From: Metabacillus sediminilitoris
GTDB lineage: Bacteria; Bacillota; Bacilli; Bacillales; Bacillaceae
Assembly (NCBI RefSeq): GCF_009720625.1
Contig: NZ_CP046266.1
Location: forward strand, 815,501-879,500
Length of the DNA: 64,000 bases
Direction of reading: 5' to 3'
Part shown: piece after piece, positions 52,877-62,426 of the stretch
Layout: each line of letters starts with the position of its first letter
How positions within the stretch are numbered: the stretch's first letter is position 1
Translations under genes and position numbers: made by a program
Notes under the pieces: generated by a model
What the model was told of the DNA's origin: nothing
The model's database searches: none
What the model saw: only the letters and a program-made list of their open reading frames with translations

Positions 52877-53626
52877 TTAAACTTCTTTTTTTAGCAACTC
52901 AATACGTGCACAATATTTCTCAATTAATGCATGATTATGTTCATCTGCTCCTTCAATATTTCCGCTTAAAAAAATTGGCGGCTTAACGCCGTTATCAACT
53001 ATTTTTTTAATTGCTTCAGCCATGATACCATTTAAAATGGCAGCACCAGTGATCGTGGAAGTCGGTGTAAAAGGTACATCAACATGTTGATAAGTAAGAA
53101 TGGCATCACCTTTTACAGCAAAGTTATTGATTGCAAGATCGACAACATGTGCAAGTCGCTTTTCACTTTTGTGTCTTGAAGGCTGATCTTCATAGTCAAA
53201 TGAACAAATTCCGATGACGAATGCCCCTTTTTCCTTTGCTAGTAAGGCAACATCAATTGGCACTGGATTAACACCTGAGGTTGAGATAACGATTACGACA
53301 TCATTTGGCTTAATATCTTGTTGTTCCATAAATGTTAATGCATAGTCATTTTGTCTTTCTAATTGCGAAGATTTTACCGCCCCTTGATGAAGCATTAGTG
53401 GCTCGATTAAAATCGGCTTAATTGCTGCTAGTCCACCTGCACGATAAAAAACCTCTTCTGAAAGCATATGTGAATGGCCACAACCAAACAATTGAATAAT
53501 ACCGCCGTTTTGGATGCACTCTGATATCTTCGTTGCTGCTCTATTCATTGAATCTGCTTCAGTTTGGATAACCTGCTTTAATTTTTCCTCGATCTTCTGA
53601 AAATAAGTTGTTAACACATTGTTCAC
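52877..53626 (-). CDS. SIS domain sugar isomerase-like protein (UPF0309 type)
   Basis: A 249-aa protein with a sugar-isomerase (SIS) fold: GGIIQLFGCGHSHMLSEEVFYRAGGLAAIKPI, DVVIVISTSGVNPVPIDVALLAKEKGAFVIGICS, and FTPTSTITGAAILNGIMAEAI. It belongs to the UPF0309/MurQ-like group that handles phosphorylated amino sugars. Position beside nagR makes an amino-sugar role likely but its reaction is not established. GAGGTG precedes ATG 53626. It is convergent with nagR. Confidence 0.82.
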   Translation of the reverse strand: MNNVLTTYFQKIEEKLKQVIQTEADSMNRAATKISECIQNGGIIQLFGCGHSHMLSEEVFYRAGGLAAIKPILIEPLMLHQGAVKSSQLERQNDYALTFMEQQDIKPNDVVIVISTSGVNPVPIDVALLAKEKGAFVIGICSFDYEDQPSRHKSEKRLAHVVDLAINNFAVKGDAILTYQHVDVPFTPTSTITGAAILNGIMAEAIKKIVDNGVKPPIFLSGNIEGADEHNHALIEKYCARIELLKKEV

Positions 53627-53722
53627 CTCGAAAGTTTATATCTATAACAAATTTACCGTAAATGTAATGGTGAAAGAAAGCCATTATATATAATGTATAG
53701 TAAATTGATGGTTGTTTGTTAT

Positions 53723-53752
53723 TTTATACAAATGTATACTATATTATACAAC
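53723..53752 (+). promoter_or_regulatory. Palindromic region ahead of XRE-cupin gene
   Basis: TTATACAAATGTATA overlaps TGTATACTATATTATACA; repeated TATACA half-sites around a likely -10 box are a candidate autoregulatory operator. Confidence 0.4.
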
Positions 53753-53773
53753 GTCGGAACAATGGGAGAAAGA

Positions 53774-54325
53774 ATGAAATCAATTCAAACACAAATAGCT
53801 GAAAATCTAAAGAATATTCGAAAACTTAGAGGATATAGTTATGATCAACTTGCTGGTCTAACAGGAGTCAGCAAGGGGATGCTTTCACAAATTGAAAAAG
53901 GGGAATCAAGTCCAACAGTTAATACATTATGGAAGATAGCGAATGGTCTGCAAGTTTCTTTTTCTTCGTTAGTGGAGGAAAAAAAACCGACAGTTTCTGT
54001 TGTTCGTCTTAATAAGAAGGCTGCAGTTCCGGAAAGTAATGAACTGTATCAAGTATATCCGTATTTTCCGTTTGATGCTTCCAAAAAGTTTGAGATTTAT
54101 TACATAGAATTATTACAAGGATGTGTTCACAAGTCTGAACGTCATCATGGAAGTGTTGAAGAGTATGTTCTTGTGTGTGACGGTGAGGCAACGATTACAA
54201 TACATGGAGAAGAATATATATTGAAAAAAGGGGATTCCATGCGCTTTCAAGCCGATCACATACATACTTATGCGAATCATACAGACAAAACCACAAGCTG
54301 TTATTTACTGATCTACTATTCATAG
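53774..54325 (+). CDS. XRE family regulator with cupin domain
   Basis: A 183-aa protein: N-terminal HTH_3 (IAENLKNIRKLRGYSYDQLAGLTGVSKGMLSQIEKGESSPTVNTLWKIANGLQVSFSSLV, residues about 8-66) and a C-terminal cupin (GSVEEYVLVCDGEATITIHGEEYILKKGDSMRFQADHIHTYAN). Such proteins often control amino-acid or polyamine genes. ATG 53774 follows GGGAGA. It is 32 nt upstream of azlC on the same strand, so it likely regulates azlCD and is co-transcribed. Confidence 0.87.
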   Translation: MKSIQTQIAENLKNIRKLRGYSYDQLAGLTGVSKGMLSQIEKGESSPTVNTLWKIANGLQVSFSSLVEEKKPTVSVVRLNKKAAVPESNELYQVYPYFPFDASKKFEIYYIELLQGCVHKSERHHGSVEEYVLVCDGEATITIHGEEYILKKGDSMRFQADHIHTYANHTDKTTSCYLLIYYS

Positions 54326-54357
54326 TAGACAAAATCGTGAAAAGGAGGGGCAGAAAA

Positions 54358-55083
54358 TTGGCGACAACAACGTTTATAAAAAAGCAATCTAGTTTTCTTC
54401 AAGGTTTACAAGCTGGGATCAGTATTGCAATCGGTTATATACCAGTTGCTCTAACTTTTGGGCTGCTTTCAAAATCTTCCGGTTTAGGATTAGCAGAAAC
54501 AGTACTGATGAGTTTAATTGTATTTGCGGGTGCTGCTCAATATATTTCTTTAAGTTTACTAGCAGTAGGTACAGGAATTATTGAAATTATTTTTACGACA
54601 TTTATAGTGAATATCCGTCATTTTTTACTGTCAGCATCAATTAGCGAAAAAGTTGAAGATGATTCAATATGGAAAAAAATGCTCTATTCATTTGGCTTAA
54701 CTGATGAGACATTTACAGTTGCATCAACAAAAGAAGGAACAGTTTCGACAGGATATATGATGGGGCTGATGTTCATATCGTATGCAAGCTGGGTTGTGAA
54801 TTCAGGTATCGGCTTTGTAATCGGATCAAGCCTTCCTGCAACCGTTCAAGAAAGTATGGGTATCGCCTTATACGCGATGTTTGTCGGATTATTAATACCT
54901 TCAATGAAAAAACACCGCAAGGTTTTATATTTAGCAGTAGCAGGTGCTATTATTAATTCGCTCTTTTATGCCTCACAAATCATCTCAACGGGCTGGTCAA
55001 TCGTATTATCAACATTGGTATCAGCGGTCATTGTGGAAATGTTTTATATAAAATATGCAAATGAGGAGAACCAGCATGGATAA
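54358..55083 (+). CDS. azlC: AzlC family branched-chain amino acid exporter subunit
   Basis: A 241-aa multi-segment membrane protein: LQAGISIAIGYIPVALTFGLLSKSSGLGLAETVLMSLIVFAGAAQY, then FIVNIRHFLLSASI, typical of AzlC. TTG 54358 has AAAGGAGGGG 7 nt upstream. With AzlD it forms a two-component exporter that confers azaleucine resistance in B. subtilis. It overlaps azlD by 8 nt. Confidence 0.9.
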   Translation: MATTTFIKKQSSFLQGLQAGISIAIGYIPVALTFGLLSKSSGLGLAETVLMSLIVFAGAAQYISLSLLAVGTGIIEIIFTTFIVNIRHFLLSASISEKVEDDSIWKKMLYSFGLTDETFTVASTKEGTVSTGYMMGLMFISYASWVVNSGIGFVIGSSLPATVQESMGIALYAMFVGLLIPSMKKHRKVLYLAVAGAIINSLFYASQIISTGWSIVLSTLVSAVIVEMFYIKYANEENQHG

Positions 55084-55384
55084 GACGATATTGTTAATGA
55101 TCATTGGGATGGGGCTTGTTACATATATACCACGGATGATTCCGCTTGTTGCATTAAGTCAATTAAATTTACTGGGATTTGTCCAAAATGTTCTTAAGAA
55201 TGTTCCGTATGCAACATTGGGTGCGTTAATTGTACCAGGAATTTTCCTCTTCAGTGATAATCTTATGTTTACTATTGTCGGTGCAATTGCTGCTTTTTCC
55301 ATTGCGTTTACTGGTGCAAATGTTATTGTGGTTGTAATGGGTTCAATTGGCACGCTTGTTTTGTATAGTATGTTTTTTTCGTAG
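55076..55384 (+). CDS. azlD: AzlD family branched-chain amino acid exporter subunit
   Basis: A 102-aa protein with about four segments: ILLMIIGMGLVTYIPRMIPLVALSQLN and VPYATLGALIVPGIF are AzlD family blocks. ATG 55076 follows GAGGAGA. Small partner of AzlC. Confidence 0.9.
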   Translation: MDKTILLMIIGMGLVTYIPRMIPLVALSQLNLLGFVQNVLKNVPYATLGALIVPGIFLFSDNLMFTIVGAIAAFSIAFTGANVIVVVMGSIGTLVLYSMFFS

Positions 55385-55499
55385 AATAGGCATCTGATGA
55401 AGGTACATGAATGATCAAAAAACCCTTCCTTTGCTGTTCTAATTAAATAAGCACCAAACTACACTAGATATAAGAGCTTGTTCAAGGGGGGATGGCTAG

Positions 55500-56771
55500 T
55501 TGAGGAAATGGTTGACAGGATCAATTTTACTGTATTTTATATACGGATTATTTGTTTATTGGTATTTATTTGTCTTTTCTAAAACAGGTATACCGGCGTC
55601 TTTTGAGGGAACTTCTGCAGATCCGGCAACATTTATGTCTGGACGCGAGCTGATTTTATCACAGGATTATTCCACGATAAAAAACTTTCTTTACTTTGTA
55701 ACGGTACCTTTTGAATGGTTTTTATTATTTGTTTTTCTCATTACGGGTATGTCTAGGAAAATGCAGGAATGGTCGAATGCAACTTCAAAATTTTTCAGCT
55801 TGCAATCTGCTGTTTACTTTTTTTGGTTGTCTTTATATGTAACCGTGTTGTCTTTTCCTGTTGAATGGATAGGCTATCAAAAGTCGAAGGAATATAACAT
55901 CACAACCCAATCCTTTTCATCATGGATGAAGGACCAAGTGATTGATTTTTGGGTGAATTATGCATTAATGACCGTTATCGTAATTGTCGTATATTGGCTG
56001 ATAAGACGATTTGAAAAAAGATGGTGGCTGTATGCATGGCTGCTTTCGATACCATTTTCGTTGTTTCTAATGTTTGTTCAACCAGTGGTAATTGATCCTC
56101 TATACAATGACTTTTATCCATTACAAAACAAAGAACTTGAAGAGAAAATTTTAGCTATTGCTGATAAGGCAGATATACCTGCAGAACATGTTTATGAAGT
56201 GAATATGTCTGAAAAAACAAATGCATTGAATGCATACGTAACAGGAATAGGTTCCAATTCAAGAATTGTCCTTTGGGATACGACTTTAAATAGACTAAAT
56301 GAAGACGAAATCTTGTTTATCATGGCTCATGAAATGGGGCATTATGTGATGAACCATATTTATGTTGGAATTGCCGGCTATTTGCTTTTAAGCTTGTTTG
56401 GATTATTCTTTATTCATCTTTTAATGAAAATGGTGATTAGACGTTACGGAACACTTTTAAAAATTCATTCAATTAAAGAGTTAACGGCCTTTCCATTATT
56501 TTTAATCTTATTAGGAATGCTAACATTTGTTTCAAGTCCTTTATCAAATACGGTTTCGAGATACCAAGAAAAGTCTGCTGATATATATGCAATTGAAATG
56601 ACAAATGACCATGAAGCAGCGGTACGTTCATTTCAAGAACTGTCAAAGGCTGGACTTAGTCAAGTAAATCCGCCTGCATTAGTAAAAATTTTCCGATATA
56701 CGCATCCGACAATGTTTGAACGGATTCTCTATTTAGAGGAGCATGGCGATAAAAATTCAAATCATGAATAA
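55500..56771 (+). CDS. yhfN: M48 family integral membrane metallopeptidase (YhfN type)
   Basis: A 423-aa Ste24-like protease with about seven segments; zinc motif HEMGH (residues 277-281) in IMAHEMGHYVMNH and a third ligand in the EKSADIYAIEM region. An extended N-terminal membrane part precedes the catalytic domain, as in CAAX protease 1-like enzymes. TTG 55500 has AAGGGGGG upstream. In B. subtilis yhfN follows lcfB-yhfM; here several modules are inserted between. Physiological substrate unknown. Confidence 0.88.
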   Translation: MRKWLTGSILLYFIYGLFVYWYLFVFSKTGIPASFEGTSADPATFMSGRELILSQDYSTIKNFLYFVTVPFEWFLLFVFLITGMSRKMQEWSNATSKFFSLQSAVYFFWLSLYVTVLSFPVEWIGYQKSKEYNITTQSFSSWMKDQVIDFWVNYALMTVIVIVVYWLIRRFEKRWWLYAWLLSIPFSLFLMFVQPVVIDPLYNDFYPLQNKELEEKILAIADKADIPAEHVYEVNMSEKTNALNAYVTGIGSNSRIVLWDTTLNRLNEDEILFIMAHEMGHYVMNHIYVGIAGYLLLSLFGLFFIHLLMKMVIRRYGTLLKIHSIKELTAFPLFLILLGMLTFVSSPLSNTVSRYQEKSADIYAIEMTNDHEAAVRSFQELSKAGLSQVNPPALVKIFRYTHPTMFERILYLEEHGDKNSNHE

Positions 56772-56788
56772 CAACTGTAGTATAACAA

Positions 56789-56826
56789 GAAGGGATCTAG
56801 TGAATAAAACTAGGTTCCTTTTTTTC
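56789..56826 (+). terminator. Terminator after yhfN
   Basis: AAGGGATCTAGT ... ACTAGGTTCCTTTTTTT. Confidence 0.8.
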
Positions 56827-56980
56827 TTTTAAGTCTTTTTACAATCGTTAAAAAGCTTGTCAAAAATTTTTTTTGAATTTTTTAAAGAAAATAGTTCCAT
56901 TTTTTGATCATCTGTTATATATTAATTTCAGAAACAAATATCTGTATTATAACAATAAAAGGTGAGGTGTTCTTTCAAAG

Positions 56981-58570
56981 ATGGCAACAAAAATGACAGG
57001 TTGTAAAATTGTTGGAGAAATGAAGGAAGAATTTCAACATGTACTAACATCTGAGGCGTTGCAATTTATTGAAAAACTTGAAAGAAACTTTGGTACAAGA
57101 AGACGTGAATTATTACAACTAAGAGATAAAAGACAAAGGGAGATCGACAACGGCAAGCTTCCGGGTTTTTTACCTGAAACAAAACACATACGTAATGGGG
57201 CTTGGACAGTGGCGTCCATACCGAATGATTTACAAGACCGACGTGTTGAAATCACTGGACCAGTTGATCGCAAAATGGTTATCAATGCATTAAACTCTGG
57301 TGCAAAAGTTTTTATGGCTGATTTTGAGGATGCAACTTCACCTAGTTGGCAAAACATGATAAAAGGTCAGATTAATTTACGTGATGCTGTGCACAGAACC
57401 ATTTCGCTTGAAAATGAAAACGGTAAAACATATCAGTTAGGGGATGAAGTTGCTACTTTAAAGGTGAGACCAAGAGGTTGGCATCTTGAAGAAAAGAATA
57501 TTGAGCTTGATGGAATAAGGGTTTCTGCTAGTTTAGTAGACTTTGGATTATACTTTTTCCATAATGCGAAGGAATTAATAAAAAGAGGAAGCGGTCCATA
57601 CTTTTACTTACCGAAATTGGAAAGTCATCTTGAAGCAAGGCTGTGGAATGATGTGTTCTGTTTTGCACAGGATGAATTATTCATTCCAAGAGGAACGATT
57701 AAAGCAACTGTTTTAATTGAAACCATCATGGCAGCTTTTGAAATGGACGAAATTTTATATGAATTAAAAGAGCATTCAGCAGGGTTAAACTGTGGCCGCT
57801 GGGATTATATTTTTAGCTATTTAAAGAAACTACGTAACTGTGAATCTGCTATTCTGCCAGATCGTGCACAAGTGACCATGACTGTTGGCTTTATGAGAGC
57901 CTATTCCCTTCTGGCGATCAAAACGTGTCACAAGCGGAACGCACATGCAATGGGAGGAATGGCTGCACAAATCCCTGTAAAAAACAATCCTGAAGCGAAT
58001 GAACGTGCATTTGCTAAAGTACGTGCTGATAAAGAAAGAGAAGCAACAGATGGACATGACGGTACATGGGTGGCACATCCAGCACTTGTTAAAGTTGCCA
58101 TGGATGTATTTGATGAACATATGAAAACAGCAAATCAAGTTTATCGTAAACGGGAGGATGTGAAGGTGACAGCAGAAGATTTATTAGAAGTACCAGATGG
58201 AACGATAACAGAAGAAGGGGTTAGAACAAATATCGATGTTGGCATTCGGTACATTGCATCATGGCTAAGCGGCAGGGGGGCTGCACCAATTCATAATCTA
58301 ATGGAAGATGCTGCAACAGCTGAAATTTCAAGAGCGCAAATCTGGCAATGGATCCGGCATCCAAAAGGTATTTTAGAAGATGGACGGAAGCTGACCTTTA
58401 CCCTATACGAGCAGTTAAAAAAGGAAGAAGTGTGTAAGATTAGGCAGGAAGTAGGGATTGATAAGTTTAGTAGCGGTAAATATTTTGAAGCTATTCAAGT
58501 ATTTGATGATCTTATAAAAAATGAGCAGTTTGTTGATTTTTTAACTTTACCAAGCTATGAAAAACTGTAA
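56981..58570 (+). CDS. aceB: Malate synthase A
   Basis: A 529-aa enzyme condensing glyoxylate with acetyl-CoA to malate. Motifs: [31 protein letters not shown] (catalytic acid region), [39 protein letters not shown], and [12 protein letters not shown]. Full family length. AAAGGTGAGG precedes ATG 56981. With aceA 108 nt downstream it makes up the complete glyoxylate shunt, allowing growth on acetate or fatty acids, which fits the presence of lcfB. Confidence 0.95.
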   Translation: MATKMTGCKIVGEMKEEFQHVLTSEALQFIEKLERNFGTRRRELLQLRDKRQREIDNGKLPGFLPETKHIRNGAWTVASIPNDLQDRRVEITGPVDRKMVINALNSGAKVFMADFEDATSPSWQNMIKGQINLRDAVHRTISLENENGKTYQLGDEVATLKVRPRGWHLEEKNIELDGIRVSASLVDFGLYFFHNAKELIKRGSGPYFYLPKLESHLEARLWNDVFCFAQDELFIPRGTIKATVLIETIMAAFEMDEILYELKEHSAGLNCGRWDYIFSYLKKLRNCESAILPDRAQVTMTVGFMRAYSLLAIKTCHKRNAHAMGGMAAQIPVKNNPEANERAFAKVRADKEREATDGHDGTWVAHPALVKVAMDVFDEHMKTANQVYRKREDVKVTAEDLLEVPDGTITEEGVRTNIDVGIRYIASWLSGRGAAPIHNLMEDAATAEISRAQIWQWIRHPKGILEDGRKLTFTLYEQLKKEEVCKIRQEVGIDKFSSGKYFEAIQVFDDLIKNEQFVDFLTLPSYEKL

Positions 58571-58678
58571 CTGTTTTTCTTGAAAAAGGGATGTTATCGT
58601 CTTTTAACCGAGTTTTCATATTGAAATAGATATATATTTTGAATAAACAATGAAATTTTTCATAATGGGGGAATGGAA

Positions 58679-59959
58679 ATGAACGGTCAAAGAATGGAAG
58701 CTTTACAAAATAGCTGGGAACTTGATAAACGCTGGGAAGGCATTATTCGTCCATATACCGCAGAAGAGGTTATTCGCTTAAGAGGTTCGATTGATATTGA
58801 ACACACACTTGCTAGACGTGGTGCTGAGAAATTATGGAACTATCTTCATACTGAGGATTACATTCATGCATTAGGTGCTTTAACTGGAAACCAGGCGGTT
58901 CAACAAATAAAAGCTGGCTTAAAAGCAATTTACTTAAGTGGCTGGCAGGTTGCAGCAGATGCAAACCTTTCTGGAAATATGTATCCTGATCAAAGCTTAT
59001 ACCCGGCTAACAGTGTTCCACATGTAGTAAAACGTATTAACCAAGCACTTCAACGTGCTGACCAGATTCAACATCTTGAAGGTGAGGGAGATATCGATTG
59101 GTTTGCACCAATTGTTGCAGACGCAGAAGCAGGTTTCGGTGGTCAGCTAAATGTATTTGAACTAATGAAGTCAATGATTGAATCAGGTGCTGCAGGTGTT
59201 CATTTTGAGGATCAATTATCATCTGAGAAAAAATGCGGACATTTAGGCGGAAAGGTATTATTGCCTACACAAACAGCTGTGAAAAATCTCATCTCAGCTC
59301 GATTAGCAGCTGATGTGATGGGAACACCTACCATTATTATTGCTCGTACAGATGCGGATGCAGCAGATTTAATCACAAGTGATGTTGATCCTGCTGATCA
59401 TGAATTTATAACAGGTGAGCGTACAATAGAAGGGTTTTACCGTACTAAAGCTGGTATTGATCAAGCAATTTCAAGGGGACTTTCATATGCTCCATATGCT
59501 GATCTTATTTGGTGTGAAACATCTGAACCAAACCTTGAGCAAGCACAAAAATTTGCTGATGCAATCCATGAAAAATTCCCAGGAAAATTATTAGCATACA
59601 ACTGTTCGCCTTCTTTCAACTGGAAGAAAAAGCTTGATGATCATACGATTGCTGCCTTCCAAAAAGAAATTGCAAAAATGGGCTACAAATTCCAATTTGT
59701 CACACTTGCAGGGTTTCATGCGCTAAACCATAGCATGTTTGAACTTGCACGAGGCTATCGTGACCGAGGGATGGCAGCTTATTCTGAGCTTCAACAAGAG
59801 GAATTTGCAAGTGAAGTTTTTGGGTACACGGCAACTAGGCATCAACGTGAGGTTGGTACAGGATATTTTGATGAAGTGGCACAGACTATTTCTGGTGGGA
59901 CTTCGTCGACGACTGCTTTGAAGGGATCTACTGAGGCGGAGCAGTTTACGGAGGCTTGA
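58679..59959 (+). CDS. aceA: Isocitrate lyase
   Basis: A 426-aa enzyme cleaving isocitrate to succinate and glyoxylate. Catalytic KKCGHLGGK (residues 184-192, Cys186), [18 protein letters not shown] and [17 protein letters not shown] are diagnostic. ATG 58679 has GGGGG 7 nt upstream; ATG 58673 is too close to it. Second gene of the glyoxylate operon. Confidence 0.95.
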   Translation: MNGQRMEALQNSWELDKRWEGIIRPYTAEEVIRLRGSIDIEHTLARRGAEKLWNYLHTEDYIHALGALTGNQAVQQIKAGLKAIYLSGWQVAADANLSGNMYPDQSLYPANSVPHVVKRINQALQRADQIQHLEGEGDIDWFAPIVADAEAGFGGQLNVFELMKSMIESGAAGVHFEDQLSSEKKCGHLGGKVLLPTQTAVKNLISARLAADVMGTPTIIIARTDADAADLITSDVDPADHEFITGERTIEGFYRTKAGIDQAISRGLSYAPYADLIWCETSEPNLEQAQKFADAIHEKFPGKLLAYNCSPSFNWKKKLDDHTIAAFQKEIAKMGYKFQFVTLAGFHALNHSMFELARGYRDRGMAAYSELQQEEFASEVFGYTATRHQREVGTGYFDEVAQTISGGTSSTTALKGSTEAEQFTEA

Positions 59960-59975
59960 TTAACAAGTAGGCGCG

Positions 59976-60010
59976 AAAGGAGTCCTTCAAAAAGAAGGAC
60001 TCCTTTCATA
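59976..60010. terminator. Terminator between aceA and stress protein gene
   Basis: AAAGGAGTCCTTC aaaaa GAAGGACTCCTTT perfect stem between convergent genes. Confidence 0.85.
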
Positions 60011-60033
60011 TCATCTTTTTTTAGTATGATCAC

Positions 60034-60648
60034 TTACCATTTCCTATCTATGCTTGTCCCTGTATTCACTCGATTATCAGGATTATTTAGGGAAACATCA
60101 CGATCCTCATACATATCGGCATCCTTTGGACGAATGTTGCTTCCGTTAATTGGAGTTGAATCTATTTCTCGTGAAATATTTTGTCCTCTATCCTTTACAA
60201 AGTCACCTCTATTTTCAACAAGTACTAGGATCTTACCATCTCTTACAGATTCATCGTACATTTTTGCTTCATCCTCTGGAATTCCCATGCCGATTAGAGC
60301 TCCGGATAACCCGCCAATTCCAGCTCCAGCGACAATTCCTGTTAAGGCTGCACCAATTGGTCCCATTGCTACAATCGGTCCGACACCAGGAATAGCAAGA
60401 GCCGAAACTCCAGCCAATAATCCGCCTATGCCTCCAAGTGTACCGCCTGCTACTGCACCAGTTGCTGCACCCTCACCAGCCTTTGTACCTGTCTCATCTG
60501 TAATCGCATCGACATCATCTCGATTTTTACTAATGACGGAGATGTCCTCTGAATTGTAACCTTGTTTTTGCAGATCCTCTATAGCTAAAATCGCTTCTTG
60601 TTCTGTATCATATACTCCCACAACGTTTTTAGTAATTTGGTTGTCCAT
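60034..60648 (-). CDS. General stress protein 17M-like protein with glycine-zipper segment
   Basis: A 204-aa protein. N-terminal GSP17M/YflT-type domain (VGVYDTEQEAILAIEDLQKQGYNSEDISVISKNRDD), a glycine/alanine-rich central segment with GxxxG repeats (GAATGAVAGGTLGGIGGLLAGVSALAIPGVG ... IVAGAGIGGLSGALIGMGIPEDEAKMYDESVRDGKILVLV), and a polar tail. The centre may insert into or associate with membrane. GGAGGAG precedes ATG 60648, and a sigma-B-type promoter lies upstream, which agrees with a stress role. Molecular function unknown. Confidence 0.82.
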   Translation of the reverse strand: MDNQITKNVVGVYDTEQEAILAIEDLQKQGYNSEDISVISKNRDDVDAITDETGTKAGEGAATGAVAGGTLGGIGGLLAGVSALAIPGVGPIVAMGPIGAALTGIVAGAGIGGLSGALIGMGIPEDEAKMYDESVRDGKILVLVENRGDFVKDRGQNISREIDSTPINGSNIRPKDADMYEDRDVSLNNPDNRVNTGTSIDRKW

Positions 60649-60692
60649 TTATTATCTCCTCCTAATTTGTATGATCGAACTTATTCAACTAT

Positions 60693-60717
60693 GTACCCGC
60701 AGGAGAGAATCTTAAAC
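60693..60717 (-). promoter_or_regulatory. Sigma-B-type promoter for the stress protein gene
   Basis: On the minus strand GTTTAA, 13-nt spacer, GGGTAC: a near-perfect general-stress promoter, with an expected start about 35-40 nt before the gene. Confidence 0.75.
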
Positions 60718-60976
60718 TTTCCTTTTATCTTCAGGTAGTAAAAACAACTTCAATTTCACGATGGAAGAGATTCACAGGGAAATAGATGGGAGATAACTTG
60801 CCTGTAAAGATCAGGCTGAAGGATAGGACGTCTAAGTCTGGCGAAAGCCAAAGGGGGTTTTTAGCGTGATAAGTCTCGCTGCGAATCTGTGGGGGATAAA
60901 GAAAACCTACACTAGGTAGTAATTAACCTCGCGTTTTTGAGACATTCAGAAGAATTTAATAATGATGAAACAAAAA
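60718..60976. other. Gene-free region with short hairpins
   Basis: No reading frame. It contains GCCTG taaagat CAGGC and GGC gaaa GCC stems around 60790-60850 and a G-rich stretch. It could be a structured leader or a decayed repeat; no known RNA class was recognised. Confidence 0.3.
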
Positions 60977-61013
60977 TAAAGACCGCCATAGGGGCGGCCT
61001 TTATCCTAATTTA
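60977..61013 (-). terminator. Terminator of yhzC
   Basis: On the minus strand GGCCGCC cctat GGCGGTC followed by TTTATTTTTG. Confidence 0.75.
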
Positions 61014-61237
61014 CGTAAAACCTTGTATTCTTTTGATAAACTCATAAATAATGATCTGTTCTTTGTGTCAAGTGCATCATCAATGCGTTCTTCAAGCAAT
61101 GCTTTGTTCCTGATAAACAGCGCCTCATCAATAATCATTTGAATATACATGTCTAATACAGGATGCTCAGATGGAACGTTTTTCATTGTGTTTCGGGACT
61201 TCATGATCTCAGTGTAAGAAGATTTTTTATTTTTCAT
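61001..61237 (-). CDS. yhzC: IDEAL-domain protein (YhzC)
   Basis: A 78-aa protein. The C-terminal half (LDMYIQMIIDEALFIRNKALLEERIDDALDTKNRSLFMSLSKEYKVL) contains IDEAL and is the defining domain; the basic N-terminus is variable. AGGGGTGATC precedes ATG 61237. It lies next to comK as in B. subtilis. Function unknown; IDEAL domains appear in several small regulators of bacilli. Confidence 0.85.
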   Translation of the reverse strand: MKNKKSSYTEIMKSRNTMKNVPSEHPVLDMYIQMIIDEALFIRNKALLEERIDDALDTKNRSLFMSLSKEYKVLRKLG

Positions 61238-61508
61238 TAAAGATCACCCCTGATGCCTTTTTTATATTGTATGGAATTAATGAGAAGAAATCAACTAAAT
61301 AGTAAGAATTTTTAAAAATTTAATAGGAATAATTTTTTTTGTATGTAAGGTATGAATGTGATATATAGAATAGGACTCGAAACGGCTCAGCACAAACATG
61401 CTTTCCAAGTTAACATGTAGAACTGTCAGATGGTTATCCTGCATTTCTTGTGCATGATAAAATGTATGCGAACCAATGATTTGGGGATACTGTTAGAAAG
61501 GGTGTGAA

Positions 61509-61631
61509 ATGATGACGAAAGATAGGGAAGTTGAGATCTCTCCGACTGCTTTAAATCCACTTGTTGGCATAGAGATCTTAGATGAAAAAAATGAATCTAT
61601 GGATGTTACGGAACAGATTTTTGAAAAATGA
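61509..61631 (+). CDS. Possible 40-aa protein upstream of comK
   Basis: ATG 61509 (a second ATG follows) with GAAAGGGTG upstream encodes MMTKDREVEISPTALNPLVG plus an acidic tail ending DVTEQIFEK. The stop merges with a strong terminator. Composition, ribosome site and terminator all suggest a genuine small gene, but I recognise no family. Confidence 0.5.
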   Translation: MMTKDREVEISPTALNPLVGIEILDEKNESMDVTEQIFEK

Positions 61632-61667
61632 CTTCTTTACAAACATGTAAAGAAGTCATTTTTTTAT
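61624..61667 (+). terminator. Terminator after the 40-aa reading frame
   Basis: AAAAATGACTTCTTTACA aaca TGTAAAGAAGTCATTTTTTT, a near-perfect stem. Confidence 0.9.
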
Positions 61668-61762
61668 TGATTTTTTGTAAATATTATAGAAATTCTAGGA
61701 AGTACATGCTAGATTGTGAATGGTATATATTACCTACTAATATCGTATGAGGAGTGAAGAAA

Positions 61763-62332
61763 TTGAACTCAATTAAGAATTATGTCGACAACTACATTAT
61801 CAATCGTTTTACAATGGCTATCTTACCCGATTCTAGTAATATGTATTCTCAAATCCTTGAATATGAAGATGATCTGATTGTACAAAAGCGTCCAATAGAG
61901 ATCATTGATGATAGTTGCCGATATTTTGGAAGCAGCTATGTAGGGAGAAAAGAAGGGACTAAAGACCTTATACGTGTCACCCATAAATCACCAATTGTGA
62001 TTGACCCAGCAAATTCAATTTATTTTTTCCCCACTACATCCTCGACAAGACCTAATTGTATTTGGGTTTCACATGACTATGTTAAAGAATATTCAAGAGC
62101 AGAACATGATAACACAATGATCACATTTAAAAATGGTAAACAAATCACGATTCCTATTTCACAAGGTTCTTTTGAAAAACAGCTTTTTCGAACTTCGTAT
62201 CTTTCAACGATTATTTCTTCACGAATTGAACAAGAGCAACGAAAATTAAACATGCTTCTCTTTCCGAATGGTGAGAAAGAGGTTAATACACTCTATGATC
62301 ATATCATTAGGGAAATTACTCGCAAATTATAA
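61763..62332 (+). CDS. comK: Competence transcription factor ComK
   Basis: A 189-aa protein clearly homologous to ComK, the master activator of DNA uptake genes: DDSCRYFGSSYVGRKEGTKDLIRVTHKSPIVIDPANSIYFFPTTSSTRPNCIWVSHDYVKEYSRAE matches its conserved centre. TTG 61763 has GAGGAG 8 nt upstream; GTG 61754 overlaps that site. Full family length. No clear double AT-box for autoactivation was found upstream. Its position between yhzC and yhjD fits B. subtilis. Confidence 0.92.
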   Translation: MNSIKNYVDNYIINRFTMAILPDSSNMYSQILEYEDDLIVQKRPIEIIDDSCRYFGSSYVGRKEGTKDLIRVTHKSPIVIDPANSIYFFPTTSSTRPNCIWVSHDYVKEYSRAEHDNTMITFKNGKQITIPISQGSFEKQLFRTSYLSTIISSRIEQEQRKLNMLLFPNGEKEVNTLYDHIIREITRKL

Positions 62333-62344
62333 TGTTTTTCCATG

Positions 62345-62390
62345 AAGGTTTCAGCGGAGACACCTTCATACTAGAGAAGGTGTCTTTAGT
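62345..62390. terminator. Terminator after comK
   Basis: AGACACCTTC atactaga GAAGGTGTCTTT, with an alternative pairing upstream. Confidence 0.75.
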
Positions 62391-62426
62391 CTGTTATGAT
62401 GACCATTTTATGACATGTACATGATT

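Noticed and set aside
60026..60559. 177-codon plus-strand reading frame rich in Pro/Ala
   Set aside because: It is the antisense of the glycine/alanine-rich stress protein gene, which has a family match, a ribosome site and a sigma-B-type promoter.
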